Counted from the stretch's first letter, positions 48,206 to 56,834 are shown. The stretch: 64,000 nucleotides of DNA from Acidovorax sp. FJL06 (GCF_003852545.1 NZ_QAJR01000001.1:7051-71050), one strand, 5' to 3'. The notes: a model not told the origin generated them from the letters alone. A program made the numbers and translations.

Positions 48206-49543
48206 ATGAAAACCATCATCCTGGGCGCCGGCATCATCGGCATCAGCACGGCGTGGCACCTGCTGGAGCGCGGTCACGAGGTCATCGTGATCGACCGCCA
48301 GCCCGATGCGGCGCTCGAAACCAGTTTTGCCAACGCGGCGCAGATCTCGGTGAGCTACTGCGAGCCCTGGGCCAACCGCGAGGCGCCGCTCAAGGCGCTG
48401 AAGTGGATGTTCGACAAAGAGGCCCCGCTGCTGTTCCGCCCGCAGATGGACTGGCAGCAATGGCGCTGGGGCCTGCAGTTCCTCGCGCAGTGCAACGACG
48501 CGGCGTTCGAGCGCAATGTGCAGCAGATCGTGGCGCTGGGTGCCTACAGCCATGCGGCGCTGAAGGACCTGGTCAGCTCCACCGGCATCGAATACAACCG
48601 GCTCGAACGCGGCATTGCCCACTTTTACACCGACCAGAAATCGTTTGATGCCGCCGGCCACGCCGTGGAGCTGATGCGCAAGCACGGCGTGCAGCGCCGC
48701 CTGGTGAGCCGCGACGAGCTGCTGCAGATCGAGCCCGCGTTCAAGGCCTACGGCGACAAGATCACCGGCGGCACCTACACCAGCACCGACGAAAGCGGCG
48801 ACGCGCGCGTCTTCACCCAGGAGCTGGCGCGCCGCTGCATCGCACGGGGCGCACAGTTCCTGTACGGCCACGACGTGCTGCGCCTCAACAAGATTGGCAA
48901 TGCTATTGATTCTGTAGCTGTCATGGCACGCCAGCCGGGCGGTGGAGGCAAAAAAGACTTCATATTGAAGGCCGACGCCGTCGTGGTGGCCTGTGGTTCT
49001 TACAGCGCACCGCTGCTGCGCAGCGTGGGCGTGGATCTGCCCATCTACCCCGGCAAGGGCTACAGCGCCACCTTCCCGCTGCTGCGGCCCGAGGGCGCGC
49101 CCATGGTCTCCACCATCGACGACGGCAAGAAGATCGCCATGAGCCGGCTGGGCAACCACCTGCGCGTGGCGGGCACCATCGAACTCAATGGCTGGGACCT
49201 GACACTCGACAGCACGCTGGCCCGCGCGCGCTGCCACATGCTCTCGCGCCGCATCGAGGCCATCCTGCCCGGCGTGTGCGACACCCGCACGCCCGAGGAA
49301 GGCGGCGACCCGCAGTACTGGACCGGCCTGCGGCCGGCCACGCCCACCAACATCCCCTTCATCGGCCGCACGCGCGTGGGCAAGCTCTGGGTCAATGCGG
49401 GCCATGGCACGCTGGGCTGGACGCATGGCGCGGGCTCGGGCAAGGCCCTGGCCGAACTTCTCAGCGGGCAGGTGCCGGCCATGAACTTCGGCTTCCTGGG
49501 TGCGGAGGCCGCGCGCGCGCCGCGCACCATGGTCGCCACCTGA
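48206..49543 (+). CDS. dadA: D-amino acid dehydrogenase small subunit
   Basis: A 445-residue FAD enzyme oxidising D-amino acids (D-alanine in known members). FAD motif: IILGAGIIGISTAWHL; C-terminal segment WTGLRPATPTNIPFIG and NAGHGTLGWTHGAGSGK is characteristic. ATG 48206 used. Relative to E. coli-type DadA (about 432 residues) there are about 14 extra residues after NAIDSVAV, with MARQPGGGGKKDF. The start of that stretch is encoded by a dispersed-repeat-like sequence. It is divergent from an ArgP-like regulator; no alanine racemase gene is adjacent. Confidence 0.93.
   Translation: MKTIILGAGIIGISTAWHLLERGHEVIVIDRQPDAALETSFANAAQISVSYCEPWANREAPLKALKWMFDKEAPLLFRPQMDWQQWRWGLQFLAQCNDAAFERNVQQIVALGAYSHAALKDLVSSTGIEYNRLERGIAHFYTDQKSFDAAGHAVELMRKHGVQRRLVSRDELLQIEPAFKAYGDKITGGTYTSTDESGDARVFTQELARRCIARGAQFLYGHDVLRLNKIGNAIDSVAVMARQPGGGGKKDFILKADAVVVACGSYSAPLLRSVGVDLPIYPGKGYSATFPLLRPEGAPMVSTIDDGKKIAMSRLGNHLRVAGTIELNGWDLTLDSTLARARCHMLSRRIEAILPGVCDTRTPEEGGDPQYWTGLRPATPTNIPFIGRTRVGKLWVNAGHGTLGWTHGAGSGKALAELLSGQVPAMNFGFLGAEAARAPRTMVAT
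48899..48922. repeat. Dispersed-repeat-like segment inside dadA
   Basis: AATGCTATTGATTCTGTAGCTGT resembles the GCTATnnTTTTGATAGC end of the family. It is translated as NAIDSVAV at a loop where DadA homologues are shorter. Confidence 0.4.
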
Positions 49544-49598
49544 ACGGCTGCCCCACCCGGGCCGGCAGGCCCGGGCGACTGCCGGTACGATCCGGGCC

Positions 49599-50168
49599 AT
49601 GTCTGCACCGCACCACTACCTGTTCCTCACCACCTCCACCCGCGAGCCCGGCCATGTCGGCAACACCGAATGGCTGGCCCGCCAGGCCGCGGCCGCGCTG
49701 CCTGCGGGCACCCAGCAAACCTGGCACCACCTGGCCCGCATGGACCTGCCGCCCTTTGTGGACCAGCGCCACACCTCGGGCACCTATGCGCCGCCCGAGG
49801 GCGACATGAAGACCCTGCTCGATGCCACGCTGGCGGCCACGCACATCGTCTTTGTGGCGCCGGTCTACTGGTACAGCATCCCCTCGCCACTCAAGACCTA
49901 CCTGGACCACTGGAGCGCCTGGATGCGCGTGCCGGGTCTGGCCTTCAAGGAGCCCATGGGCGCCAAGACGCTGGCGCTCATCACCACCAGCGGCGACCGC
50001 AGCAAGGCCCAGCCCATGATCGACTCGGTGGCGCTGTGTGCACAGTTCTTGTCGATGGCCTGGGGCGGCGCCCTGTGGGGCAAGGGCGGGCCGCCGGGCG
50101 CGGTGCAAGGGGACGCGCAGGCCGTGGCGGCGGCCGGCAGCTTTCTGATGGCGCCGGTCGCAGGCTGA
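49599..50168 (+). CDS. Flavodoxin-fold NAD(P)H-dependent oxidoreductase
   Basis: A 189-residue protein of the NADPH-dependent FMN reductase/flavodoxin group. FMN-phosphate region TTSTREPGHVGNTEWLA and aromatic loop APVYWYSIPSPLKTYLDHW are visible. Probable reductant of quinones or other small acceptors. ATG 49599 is used; the frame extends upstream into dadA. It follows dadA by 55 bp on the same strand. Confidence 0.82.
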   Translation: MSAPHHYLFLTTSTREPGHVGNTEWLARQAAAALPAGTQQTWHHLARMDLPPFVDQRHTSGTYAPPEGDMKTLLDATLAATHIVFVAPVYWYSIPSPLKTYLDHWSAWMRVPGLAFKEPMGAKTLALITTSGDRSKAQPMIDSVALCAQFLSMAWGGALWGKGGPPGAVQGDAQAVAAAGSFLMAPVAG

Positions 50169-50173
50169 TCGCG

Positions 50174-50932
50174 TCAGCGATCCAGCGACCAGTGCTGGGC
50201 CAGGATGCCCAGCCATTCGTGCAGCGCCAGGCTGCTGTCGGCCAGCGCCGACGCGCGGGGCAGCACGCGGTACAGCTTGCGCGCCTGCCCGCCCTTGAAG
50301 CCCGTGGGCGCAGGCAGCACCTGCAGCCCGGCGCGTTCAAAATCCCGCGTCGCGCGCACCATGTGCCAGGCGTGGGTGACCAGCGCAATGCGCTCGATGC
50401 CCGCGGCCTTGAGCTGCGCGGCGGATTTTTCGGCGTTGCTGCGGGTGTCCAGCGATTCCACTTCGGCCCAGCGCACCCGGCCCTTGAACTCCCGCTCCAC
50501 CACGTCCTTCATCACCAGCGCCTCGGCGCGCGTGCCGCCCGTCGAGCCCCCGGTGGCCAGGATGGGCAGCCCCGTCTGCTGCTGCAGGTACACGGCGTAG
50601 CGCACCCGCTCGCGGGCGCCCCGGCTGAGCACGTCCACGCCGTACTCGGGCGCCACCATGTCGGCCCCGCCCCCCAGCACCACGATGGCCTGGACCTGCG
50701 CCTGGGGCAGCTGTTGGGGGGCCACGGCGGGATAGCGCTCCAGGCTGCGCACCAGCGCATCGGCCACGGGCGGCCACGACAACGCCAGCACGGACAACAG
50801 CGACAGCACCACCACGGCCATGCCCGTGCGGCGGTGGTAGCGTGCCAGCCACAGGCCGACAAACGCCAGCAGGATGCTGGACACCGGCGGCATCAGCAGC
50901 GCGGACAGGATTTTCTTGAGGGCAAACAACAT
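50174..50932 (-). CDS. ElyC/SanA/YdcF family envelope protein
   Basis: A 252-residue DUF218-domain protein. Two N-terminal helices (about 10-32 and 38-55) are followed by a periplasmic domain with AIVVLGGGAD, ATGGSTGG, and SLDTRSNAEKSA. The layout equals E. coli ElyC, which affects peptidoglycan synthesis and enterobacterial common antigen carrier metabolism. Its stop is 5 nt from the stop of the convergent oxidoreductase. Confidence 0.85.
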   Translation of the reverse strand: MLFALKKILSALLMPPVSSILLAFVGLWLARYHRRTGMAVVVLSLLSVLALSWPPVADALVRSLERYPAVAPQQLPQAQVQAIVVLGGGADMVAPEYGVDVLSRGARERVRYAVYLQQQTGLPILATGGSTGGTRAEALVMKDVVEREFKGRVRWAEVESLDTRSNAEKSAAQLKAAGIERIALVTHAWHMVRATRDFERAGLQVLPAPTGFKGGQARKLYRVLPRASALADSSLALHEWLGILAQHWSLDR

Positions 50933-51000
50933 ACGAGGCGGCGATCATGCCAGGGCCCGGGGCAGGCCTCTCCCGGCCCGGGCGCCGGCCCCCCCGCCGG

Positions 51001-51789
51001 TCAGTGCAACCAACGGCGCCGGGCCAGGAAGTCCAGCAACGCGGCATCAAACCCCTCGGGGTCCTCCAGCTGCGGCCAGTGCCCGACATGGGGCAGCTGC
51101 AGCGTTGTCGCATCGGGCAGCACCTGGGCCAGGGCTTCCAGGGCCGCCATCGGCGTGCAACGGTCCAGGTCGCCACCCACCAGCAGCACCGGCATGGTCA
51201 GCTGCACCAGGGCGGCGGCGCCCCGGTCGAACGTGGGCAGGGCCGCCAGCGCGCGCCGGTAGGCCCCCGGGTACACCCGGGCCAGCGCGTGGCTGGCCAG
51301 CCGCACGCCTTCGGGCAGCGCACCGGTGCCGATGAACTGGGGCACCAGCGTCTGCGCCAGCTGCTCCATGCTGCCGCCGGCATCCAGGGCCGCGAGGGCG
51401 CGCAGCCGGGGCGCCACCCAATCCTCCACGGCCTGCGCATCCAGCGCGGGCCCGCCCGCGCACAGCACCAGGCGGCGCACCTTGGACGGGCCGCGCACGG
51501 CCGCCTCCAGCGCCACCATGGCCCCCATGCCGTGCCCCACCAGCGTGACAGGGCCGCCCTGCAGCGCGTCGATCAAGGCCAGGCAGCTCTGCGCCAGGGC
51601 CTTGAAGGTGTAGGGCTCCACGGGGGCGCTGCGGCCGTAGCCGGGCATGTCCCAGGCCACCGCGCGGTAGCCGGCCGTGGCCAGGGCCTCGACCTGGGGC
51701 GCAAACGTGAGGTGGTCGCCGTCGGCGTCGTGCAGCATGAGCACGGTGGGGCCCGCGCCCAGGGTGGTGAAGGTAGGAAGAACGGCCAT
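51001..51789 (-). CDS. Alpha/beta-hydrolase
   Basis: A 262-residue alpha/beta-hydrolase. Oxyanion region MLHDADGDHLTF; the nucleophile elbow reads GHGMGAM, with Gly in place of the Ser/Cys/Asp nucleophile's usual position (GxSxG becomes GHGMG). The acid and His are in GDLDRCTP and HVGHWPQLEDPEGF. The missing nucleophile suggests altered or lost hydrolysis. ATG 51789. It is divergent from a flavin-reductase gene. Confidence 0.8.
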   Translation of the reverse strand: MAVLPTFTTLGAGPTVLMLHDADGDHLTFAPQVEALATAGYRAVAWDMPGYGRSAPVEPYTFKALAQSCLALIDALQGGPVTLVGHGMGAMVALEAAVRGPSKVRRLVLCAGGPALDAQAVEDWVAPRLRALAALDAGGSMEQLAQTLVPQFIGTGALPEGVRLASHALARVYPGAYRRALAALPTFDRGAAALVQLTMPVLLVGGDLDRCTPMAALEALAQVLPDATTLQLPHVGHWPQLEDPEGFDAALLDFLARRRWLH

Positions 51790-51886
51790 GCGGTGGAAAG
51801 CGGAAGTAAACCCTGCCACAGCGGGGTGGAGGGTGCCGCCTGATAATAGTTGTTCCCTCCTGTTGCCACCACTGGCGCCGCTTTTC

Positions 51887-52408
51887 GTGAACCCTTCGCC
51901 CCCCCGCCCCGCCCTCGCCCTGCCCCCGAGCTTTTCCACGCGCGAGTTCCGCAATGCGCTGGGCATGTTCGCCACGGGTGTGACCATCGTCACCGCCCGC
52001 AATGCGGCGGGTGAGCTGGTGGGGCTTACGGCCAGCTCGTTCAACTCGGTGTCGCTGGAGCCCCCGCTGGTGCTGTGGAGCCTGTCGCACGGCGCCAGCT
52101 CCATGCCCGTCTTTGCCGATGGCTCGCACTACGCCATCCACGTGCTGGCCGCTGACCAGAAGCCCCTGGCCGAGCGTTTTGCCACGCGCGGCATCGACCG
52201 CTGGGCCGGGCTGGAGCACCGCCCTGGCATCAGCGGCGCCCCCCTGCTGGCCGGTGCCGCCGCCACGTTCGAGTGCTTCAACCGCAGCCAGTACAAGGAG
52301 GGCGACCACACCATCTTCGTGGGCGAGGTCGAGCGCTGCGAGCACCGCGAGGGCATATCGCCCCTGCTGTACCACGGCGGCAAGTTCTACACCGAGCACC
52401 CGTTGTAG
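51887..52408 (+). CDS. Flavin reductase-like protein
   Basis: A 173-residue flavin reductase-domain protein. FRNALGMFATGVTIVTARNAAGELVGLTASSFNSVSLEPPLVLWSL is the hallmark N-terminus; HTIFVGEVE and GGKFYTEHP follow. It probably supplies reduced FMN/FAD to a monooxygenase. The start is GTG 51887. It is divergent from the alpha/beta-hydrolase gene, an arrangement seen in aromatic degradation clusters, but no monooxygenase is near. Confidence 0.87.
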   Translation: MNPSPPRPALALPPSFSTREFRNALGMFATGVTIVTARNAAGELVGLTASSFNSVSLEPPLVLWSLSHGASSMPVFADGSHYAIHVLAADQKPLAERFATRGIDRWAGLEHRPGISGAPLLAGAAATFECFNRSQYKEGDHTIFVGEVERCEHREGISPLLYHGGKFYTEHPL

Positions 52409-52430
52409 GAGCCCCGCAGCGGAGGGGCCT

Positions 52431-52699
52431 TAGTCCACTGAATCCGAGAAATCGGCGGTGCGCCGAGGCTGCGGTGGGTGCGCGGCAAGGCGCCTGGCGC
52501 AGCCAAGGCTGGCTGCCTTGGCAAGGCAGGCAACGCCGCCGCGCGTCCACCGCAGCCCCGGCCCGCAGGGTGAGGGTCTGGCAAGGCCGCACTCGTCGTT
52601 GCCGTGCTCGCCGGGTGTCCAACCCGGCTGCGCCCGGCGCCTAGATTGCGGCCTTGCCAGACCCTCACGCACCGCCGATTTCTCGGATTCAGTGGACTA
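52431..52699. repeat. 269-bp branched inverted-repeat element
   Basis: Ends are perfect 31-bp inverted repeats (52431-52461 and 52669-52699; left begins TAGTCCACTGAATCC). Inside are two further stems: arm 1, 52467-52486 with 52538-52557 (20 bp, two wobbles), capped by CTGCCTTG/CAAGGCAG; arm 2, 52570-52591 with 52647-52668 (22 bp, perfect), capped by GCCGGGT/ACCCGGC. The whole folds as a three-way junction. The right end supplies the TAG stop of the FUSC gene. No transposase and no clear target duplication. Confidence 0.85.
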
Positions 52700-54937
52700 G
52701 GGCTCCCCCCACCGCCGCGCCTGCGCCTGGATCTGCGGAAACACCTTGCCCACCAGCTGCAGCTGCGCCGCCATCAGGCTGTGCGCGCTGGGGGCCGCGG
52801 GCACCGTGCCCCATTCGCGCAGCACCTGCGCCACGGCCGGGGCGCTGTGGGTGCGCCGGCTGCGGCGCCGCCCGCTGGACGGCTGCTGCTGCTGCGCGCG
52901 CTCCAGCTCCAGGGCCAGTTGCTGCAGCGAGACCAGCAGCGTCTGCGCCAGCGCCCGCGTGGCCTCGTCCATGGGCTGGGCGGCCGCGCCGCCGCGCTGC
53001 GCCCCCAGGGCCGACAGGTAGTTGAGCTGGGTGTGCGACAGGCACAGGAAATGCGCGGCCACCTCGGCCTGGCGGCGCACCCGTGCGGGCTCCTTGAGCA
53101 TGGCGCTGTACGAGTTGGACAGTGCGGCATCCGCGTTGTGGGCATTGCGCCGCGCCAGGCGGTAGGCCAGGTGGTCGCATTTGCCGCTTTGGTACTGGGC
53201 CAAGATTTCGCGCAGGTAGATGGCCTGCGTCTGCAACGCCTGGGCCGCCAGCCGGGGCCAGTGGCGCGATTGCCACGAGGGCAGCACCAGCCACGAGGCC
53301 ACGGCCGCAATCGCGCAGCCCACCACGGTTTCGAGCAAGCGCGCCGAGATCACGCCCTGGGTCGCGCCCATCTGATGAAAACTCAGCAGCAGCAGGGTGG
53401 TGACCGCCGCCGTGGCCAGCGTATAGCGGCTGTGCCGCGCGCCAAAGAACACGGCCCCGCCCAGCACCAGCAGCGCGGCCTGCACCAGCGCGCCCGGGAA
53501 CAGCTGGATAAGCGCCCAGCCCAGCGCCAGCCCCATGGCCGTGCCCTTGGCGCGCTGCATGAGGCGGGTCTGCGTGGCCGCGTACTGCGGCTGGCTCACG
53601 AACACGATGGTCAGCAGGATCCAGTAGCCATGCGGGTCGGCCGTGGCCTGCATGATGGCAAAGCCCGCCACCAGCGACAGGCTCAGGCGCAGGCTGTGGC
53701 GCAGCCAGGGCGACTGCAGCTGCCAGTGCGCGCGCACGCGGCCCCAGGCATCGCCCAGGCTGCGGGGCTCACGGTCGAACAGCGCATGGTCCAGCACCCC
53801 TTCGTGCCCCTGGGCCGGCAACGCCAGCGCACCCGCAAACACCCCGGCCAGTGCCGTGAGGTTGTCGCCCAGCGCGCGCAAGGACCGCAGCGCCCGGGCC
53901 TGGGCGGGCGCGGGCACAGCGCCGCTGGACTGTGCCTGCGCCTGCAAGTGCGCCACGGCGGCCTGCATGTCCTCGATCGCGCGGGCCGTCACGCCCCAGT
54001 GCTGCGGCACCGACTGCGCCGCGATCGCCCCCGACAGCTTGAGCGCCTGCTCGCCCAGCAGCGTGAGCACCCGCTGGCAGCGGTAGAGCACATCGCTGTG
54101 GAAAAACGACTGGGCCAGCAGGTCGTAATGCTCGTGCGACGAACTCACGCGCTCATGCACATCCTGCGCGGCCAGGTACTGGTGCATGGCCGTCTGCAAC
54201 CACGGCGGCGGCGTGCCCCGGCCCATGCGGCTGATCAGGCTCTCCTTGGCGGCGTTGAGCGCATCGACCACGCGCCCGTTGTGCAGCGCCAGCGCCATGC
54301 GCCGCTGCTCCAGGTCCACATCGCGCACGGGCTCAAGCAGCAGCGCCTTCAGGCGCAGGTATTCACCCAGCAGGGCGTAGAGCTTGGCCAGCCGGTAGCG
54401 CACGGGCGCGCGCGGCATCACCGCGTGCCACAGCACCGACACCCCCCCGTACCAGGCGGCACCCGCTAGCATCCGGGGGATGGCCTCGCCCGCTCCGGCG
54501 CGGCTGCTGTGGGCCGACAGCCCGGCGTAGATGAACAGGATCAGCGAGCCAAAGGCGATGGCGCGGTAACGCTCGCTCAGCGCCCCCAGCATGGTGATGG
54601 CAAAGGCCGACACCGCCATCACCCCCATCAGCACCCAGGGCCAAGACACCGTGGCCCAGACCGCCCAGGCCAGGAGGCCGAAACACGCCAGGGCCAGGCA
54701 CTGCGCCCGCAGGCGCCCGCGCCAGCTGTCGTCGGTTTCGGTGAGCGCGCTGGCAATCACGCCCAGCAGCACCGGCATCAGCTCGGCCTGCCAGCCGGCC
54801 CACCAGCCACAGGCCAACACGGCGGCCAGGGCCACAAAAGCCCGCGCGCCGCGGGTGAAGCCCTCATGGTTGCGTGCGCGCTGCCAGCTGAGTTTCCAGG
54901 TTGTATCCACTGAATGGCCTTGATAAGGGCGTGTCAC
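52697..54937 (-). CDS. YccS/FUSC family inner-membrane protein
   Basis: A 746-residue membrane protein with two blocks of about five to six helices (about 30-165 and 425-540) and long cytoplasmic parts. HGYWILLTIVFVSQPQYAATQTRLMQRAKGTAMGLALG is the FUSC signature. Relatives include YccS and aromatic acid efflux proteins (AaeB). The start is uncertain: GTG 54937 lies inside an inverted-repeat element, and GTG 54910 is an alternative. The stop codon comes from another inverted-repeat element. Both ends of the gene are thus shaped by repeats. Confidence 0.85.
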   Translation of the reverse strand: MTRPYQGHSVDTTWKLSWQRARNHEGFTRGARAFVALAAVLACGWWAGWQAELMPVLLGVIASALTETDDSWRGRLRAQCLALACFGLLAWAVWATVSWPWVLMGVMAVSAFAITMLGALSERYRAIAFGSLILFIYAGLSAHSSRAGAGEAIPRMLAGAAWYGGVSVLWHAVMPRAPVRYRLAKLYALLGEYLRLKALLLEPVRDVDLEQRRMALALHNGRVVDALNAAKESLISRMGRGTPPPWLQTAMHQYLAAQDVHERVSSSHEHYDLLAQSFFHSDVLYRCQRVLTLLGEQALKLSGAIAAQSVPQHWGVTARAIEDMQAAVAHLQAQAQSSGAVPAPAQARALRSLRALGDNLTALAGVFAGALALPAQGHEGVLDHALFDREPRSLGDAWGRVRAHWQLQSPWLRHSLRLSLSLVAGFAIMQATADPHGYWILLTIVFVSQPQYAATQTRLMQRAKGTAMGLALGWALIQLFPGALVQAALLVLGGAVFFGARHSRYTLATAAVTTLLLLSFHQMGATQGVISARLLETVVGCAIAAVASWLVLPSWQSRHWPRLAAQALQTQAIYLREILAQYQSGKCDHLAYRLARRNAHNADAALSNSYSAMLKEPARVRRQAEVAAHFLCLSHTQLNYLSALGAQRGGAAAQPMDEATRALAQTLLVSLQQLALELERAQQQQPSSGRRRSRRTHSAPAVAQVLREWGTVPAAPSAHSLMAAQLQLVGKVFPQIQAQARRWGEP

Positions 54938-55095
54938 TCTTCCATTCCCCCACGCGCTGGCCGCGCAATGCGGATGGATGCGCGAAGGGGGGCGCGGCCA
55001 ATAGCCGGGCTATTGGCAAGCCGCCCGACAAAGCAGACGCCGCACTGCACGGCCTGGCTGGCTTTCGCGTGGGGGAATGGAAGAGTGACACGCCC
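54927..55095. repeat. 169-bp inverted-repeat element before FUSC gene
   Basis: Perfect 30-bp inverted ends at 54927-54956 (starts GGGCGTGTCACTCTTCC) and 55066-55095. Inside: GGCCGCGC (54959-54966) with GCGCGGCC (54992-54999), and GCCAATAGCC (54997-55006) with GGCTATTGGC (55008-55017); the latter two overlap by 3 nt. Its left arm covers the first codons of the FUSC gene. No transposase. Confidence 0.85.
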
Positions 55096-55157
55096 TGGGG
55101 TTAACCCTTGGTTCAAAGCAATTATCGGGCCGCCAGAGGGGGCGGAAGCGCAAAGAT

Positions 55158-55550
55158 TCAGGCGTCGCCGTGGCAGCACACGCAGAGCTTGTTGCCCTCC
55201 GGGTCGCGGAAATACGCCCCGTAGTAGTGCGCGTGGTATTCGGGCCGCAGGCCGGGCGGGCCTTCGCAGCGGCCGCCGTGCTGCAGGGCCAGCGCGTGCA
55301 CGGCGTCCACCGTGGCGCGGTCGGCGGCCAGCAGCGCATTCATCGCACCGTTGCCGGGCATCGCGGGCAAGCCGTCAAAAGGCCGGCCAATGAGGAACAG
55401 CGGGCGCGCCACCCCGGGGGTCTGCCACCCGGCCCAGGGGCGGGCCGGCTCGGTGAAACGCAGCACCAGGCCCAAACGCTCCAGCACCGGGCGGTAGAAC
55501 GCCATCGCCCGGTCAAAGTCGTTCACGCCGATGAACACATGGGACAGCAT
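55158..55550 (-). CDS. VOC-family (glyoxalase/dioxygenase-fold) protein
   Basis: A 130-residue protein with the beta-alpha-beta-beta-beta fold: MLSHVFIGVNDFDRAMAFYRPVLERLG at the start and YFRDPEGNKLCVCCHG at the end. His4, His74-like residues and Glu in DPEGN could form a metal site. Function in small-molecule conversion or resistance is open. It lies alone between FUSC and minE. Confidence 0.85.
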   Translation of the reverse strand: MLSHVFIGVNDFDRAMAFYRPVLERLGLVLRFTEPARPWAGWQTPGVARPLFLIGRPFDGLPAMPGNGAMNALLAADRATVDAVHALALQHGGRCEGPPGLRPEYHAHYYGAYFRDPEGNKLCVCCHGDA

Positions 55551-55593
55551 GGCTTGCGATCTTCCGAAGATTCATTGTCTTATGCTCGGCCGA

Positions 55594-55745
55594 TGAAACT
55601 GGCGCGGCCGAGACCAGTGCCCCCGCGCAAGGGCCGCCAGGGCGCGAAGGCGGCGCTTCGCTTGCGTGCGCTGGGGGCGTCCCCCTCCCCGCATTGCGCA
55701 GCAATGCGAGAGAGAGGGGGGGAAGGCGCGAAGCGACTCAGGGGG
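55594..55745. repeat. GC-rich dispersed intergenic repeat
   Basis: GGGGGCGTCCCCCTCCCC, then CGCATTGC GC AGCAATGCG hairpin, then GAGAGGGGGG and GCGAAGCGACTCAGGGGG. The hairpin and the flanking C and G runs pair. I recall similar blocks as common between genes in Acidovorax-like genomes. It ends at the minE stop. Confidence 0.5.
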
Positions 55746-55748
55746 AGA

Positions 55749-56015
55749 TCACCTCACCGTGTCCGGCAACTCGATCTTGACTTCCAGCACTTCGAGGTTG
55801 TCCTGGCGCTCCAGGTGCACCTTGAGGTCTTCGGGGTTGATCTTCACGTACTTGGAGATCACAGCCACCAGTTCGCGCTGCAGCGCGGGCAGGTAGTCGG
55901 GCTCGGAGGCGTTGCGGCCGTTGCGCTCGTGCGCCAGGATGATCTGCAGGCGCTCTTTGGCCACGCTGGCGGTCTTCTTCTTTTCGCCGAGCAGGAAGGA
56001 GAGAAAGGATGCCAT
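55749..56015 (-). CDS. minE: Cell division topological specificity factor MinE
   Basis: An 88-residue MinE. The N-terminal MinD-binding segment ([31 protein letters not shown]) and the topology domain ([23 protein letters not shown]) are both clear. It drives MinD off the membrane to position the Z ring at midcell. Last gene of minCDE, 3 nt after minD. Confidence 0.96.
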   Translation of the reverse strand: MASFLSFLLGEKKKTASVAKERLQIILAHERNGRNASEPDYLPALQRELVAVISKYVKINPEDLKVHLERQDNLEVLEVKIELPDTVR

Positions 56016-56018
56016 GGC

Positions 56019-56834
56019 TTACTTGCTCCCGAACAGGCGTTTGAAGAAGCCGGGCTTCTCCGCCTCGATGAAGCGCAGCGGCTTTTCGGCCCCCAGGAAG
56101 CGGTCGATCACGTCCTTGTAGGCTTCCGAGACATCCGTGCCCTGGGCATGGATGGCCGGCGTGCCCTGGTTGGACGACTGCAGCACCACTTCCGATTCGG
56201 GGATCACGCCGATCAGCTTGATGCGCAGGATGTCCTGGATGTCTTCGAGCGACAGCATCTGCCCGTCTTCGACCCGGCTGGGGTTGTAGCGCGTGATGAG
56301 CAGGTGCTCCTTGATCGGCTCACCGCCGTCGATGGCACGCTTGGTCTTGCTGCCCAGCATGCCCAGGATGCGGTCGGAGTCGCGCACCGAGGACACCTCG
56401 GGGTTGGTCACCAGCAGCGCCTCGTCGGCAAAGTGCATGGCCATGAGCGCCCCGCTCTCGATGCCGGCCGGCGAGTCGCAGACGATGTACTCGAAGCCCA
56501 TCGCGGCCAGGTCCTTGAGGATCTTCTCCACGCCGTCCTGCGTGAGGGCATCCTTGTCGCGCGTCTGGCTAGCGGCCAGCACAAACAGGTTGTCGCACTG
56601 CTTGTCCTTGATGAGCGCCTGGTTCAGGTTGGCCTCGCCCTGGATCACGTTGATGAGGTCGTACACCACGCGGCGTTCGCAGCCCATGATGAGGTCCAGG
56701 TTGCGCAGGCCGACATCAAAGTCGATCACGGCGGTCTTGTGGCCGCGCAGGGCGAGGCCGGTGGCAAAGCTGGCGCTGGTGGTGGTCTTGCCCACGCCAC
56801 CCTTGCCGGAGGTCACGACGACGATTTTGGCCAT
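56019..56834 (-). CDS. minD: Septum site-determining ATPase MinD
   Basis: A 271-residue ParA/MinD ATPase. Deviant Walker A GKGGVGKTT (Lys11), Walker B-like AVIDFDVG, and CDSPAGIE. The C-terminal amphipathic tail, RFIEAEKPGFFKRLFGSK, is the membrane-targeting helix. It recruits MinC to block division at the poles. ATG 56834, 53 nt after minC. Confidence 0.97.
   Translation of the reverse strand: MAKIVVVTSGKGGVGKTTTSASFATGLALRGHKTAVIDFDVGLRNLDLIMGCERRVVYDLINVIQGEANLNQALIKDKQCDNLFVLAASQTRDKDALTQDGVEKILKDLAAMGFEYIVCDSPAGIESGALMAMHFADEALLVTNPEVSSVRDSDRILGMLGSKTKRAIDGGEPIKEHLLITRYNPSRVEDGQMLSLEDIQDILRIKLIGVIPESEVVLQSSNQGTPAIHAQGTDVSEAYKDVIDRFLGAEKPLRFIEAEKPGFFKRLFGSK

Noticed and set aside
52458-52700. 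Short ORFs within the 269-bp inverted-repeat element
   Set aside because: They follow from the GC-rich palindromes on both strands and have no coding signs.
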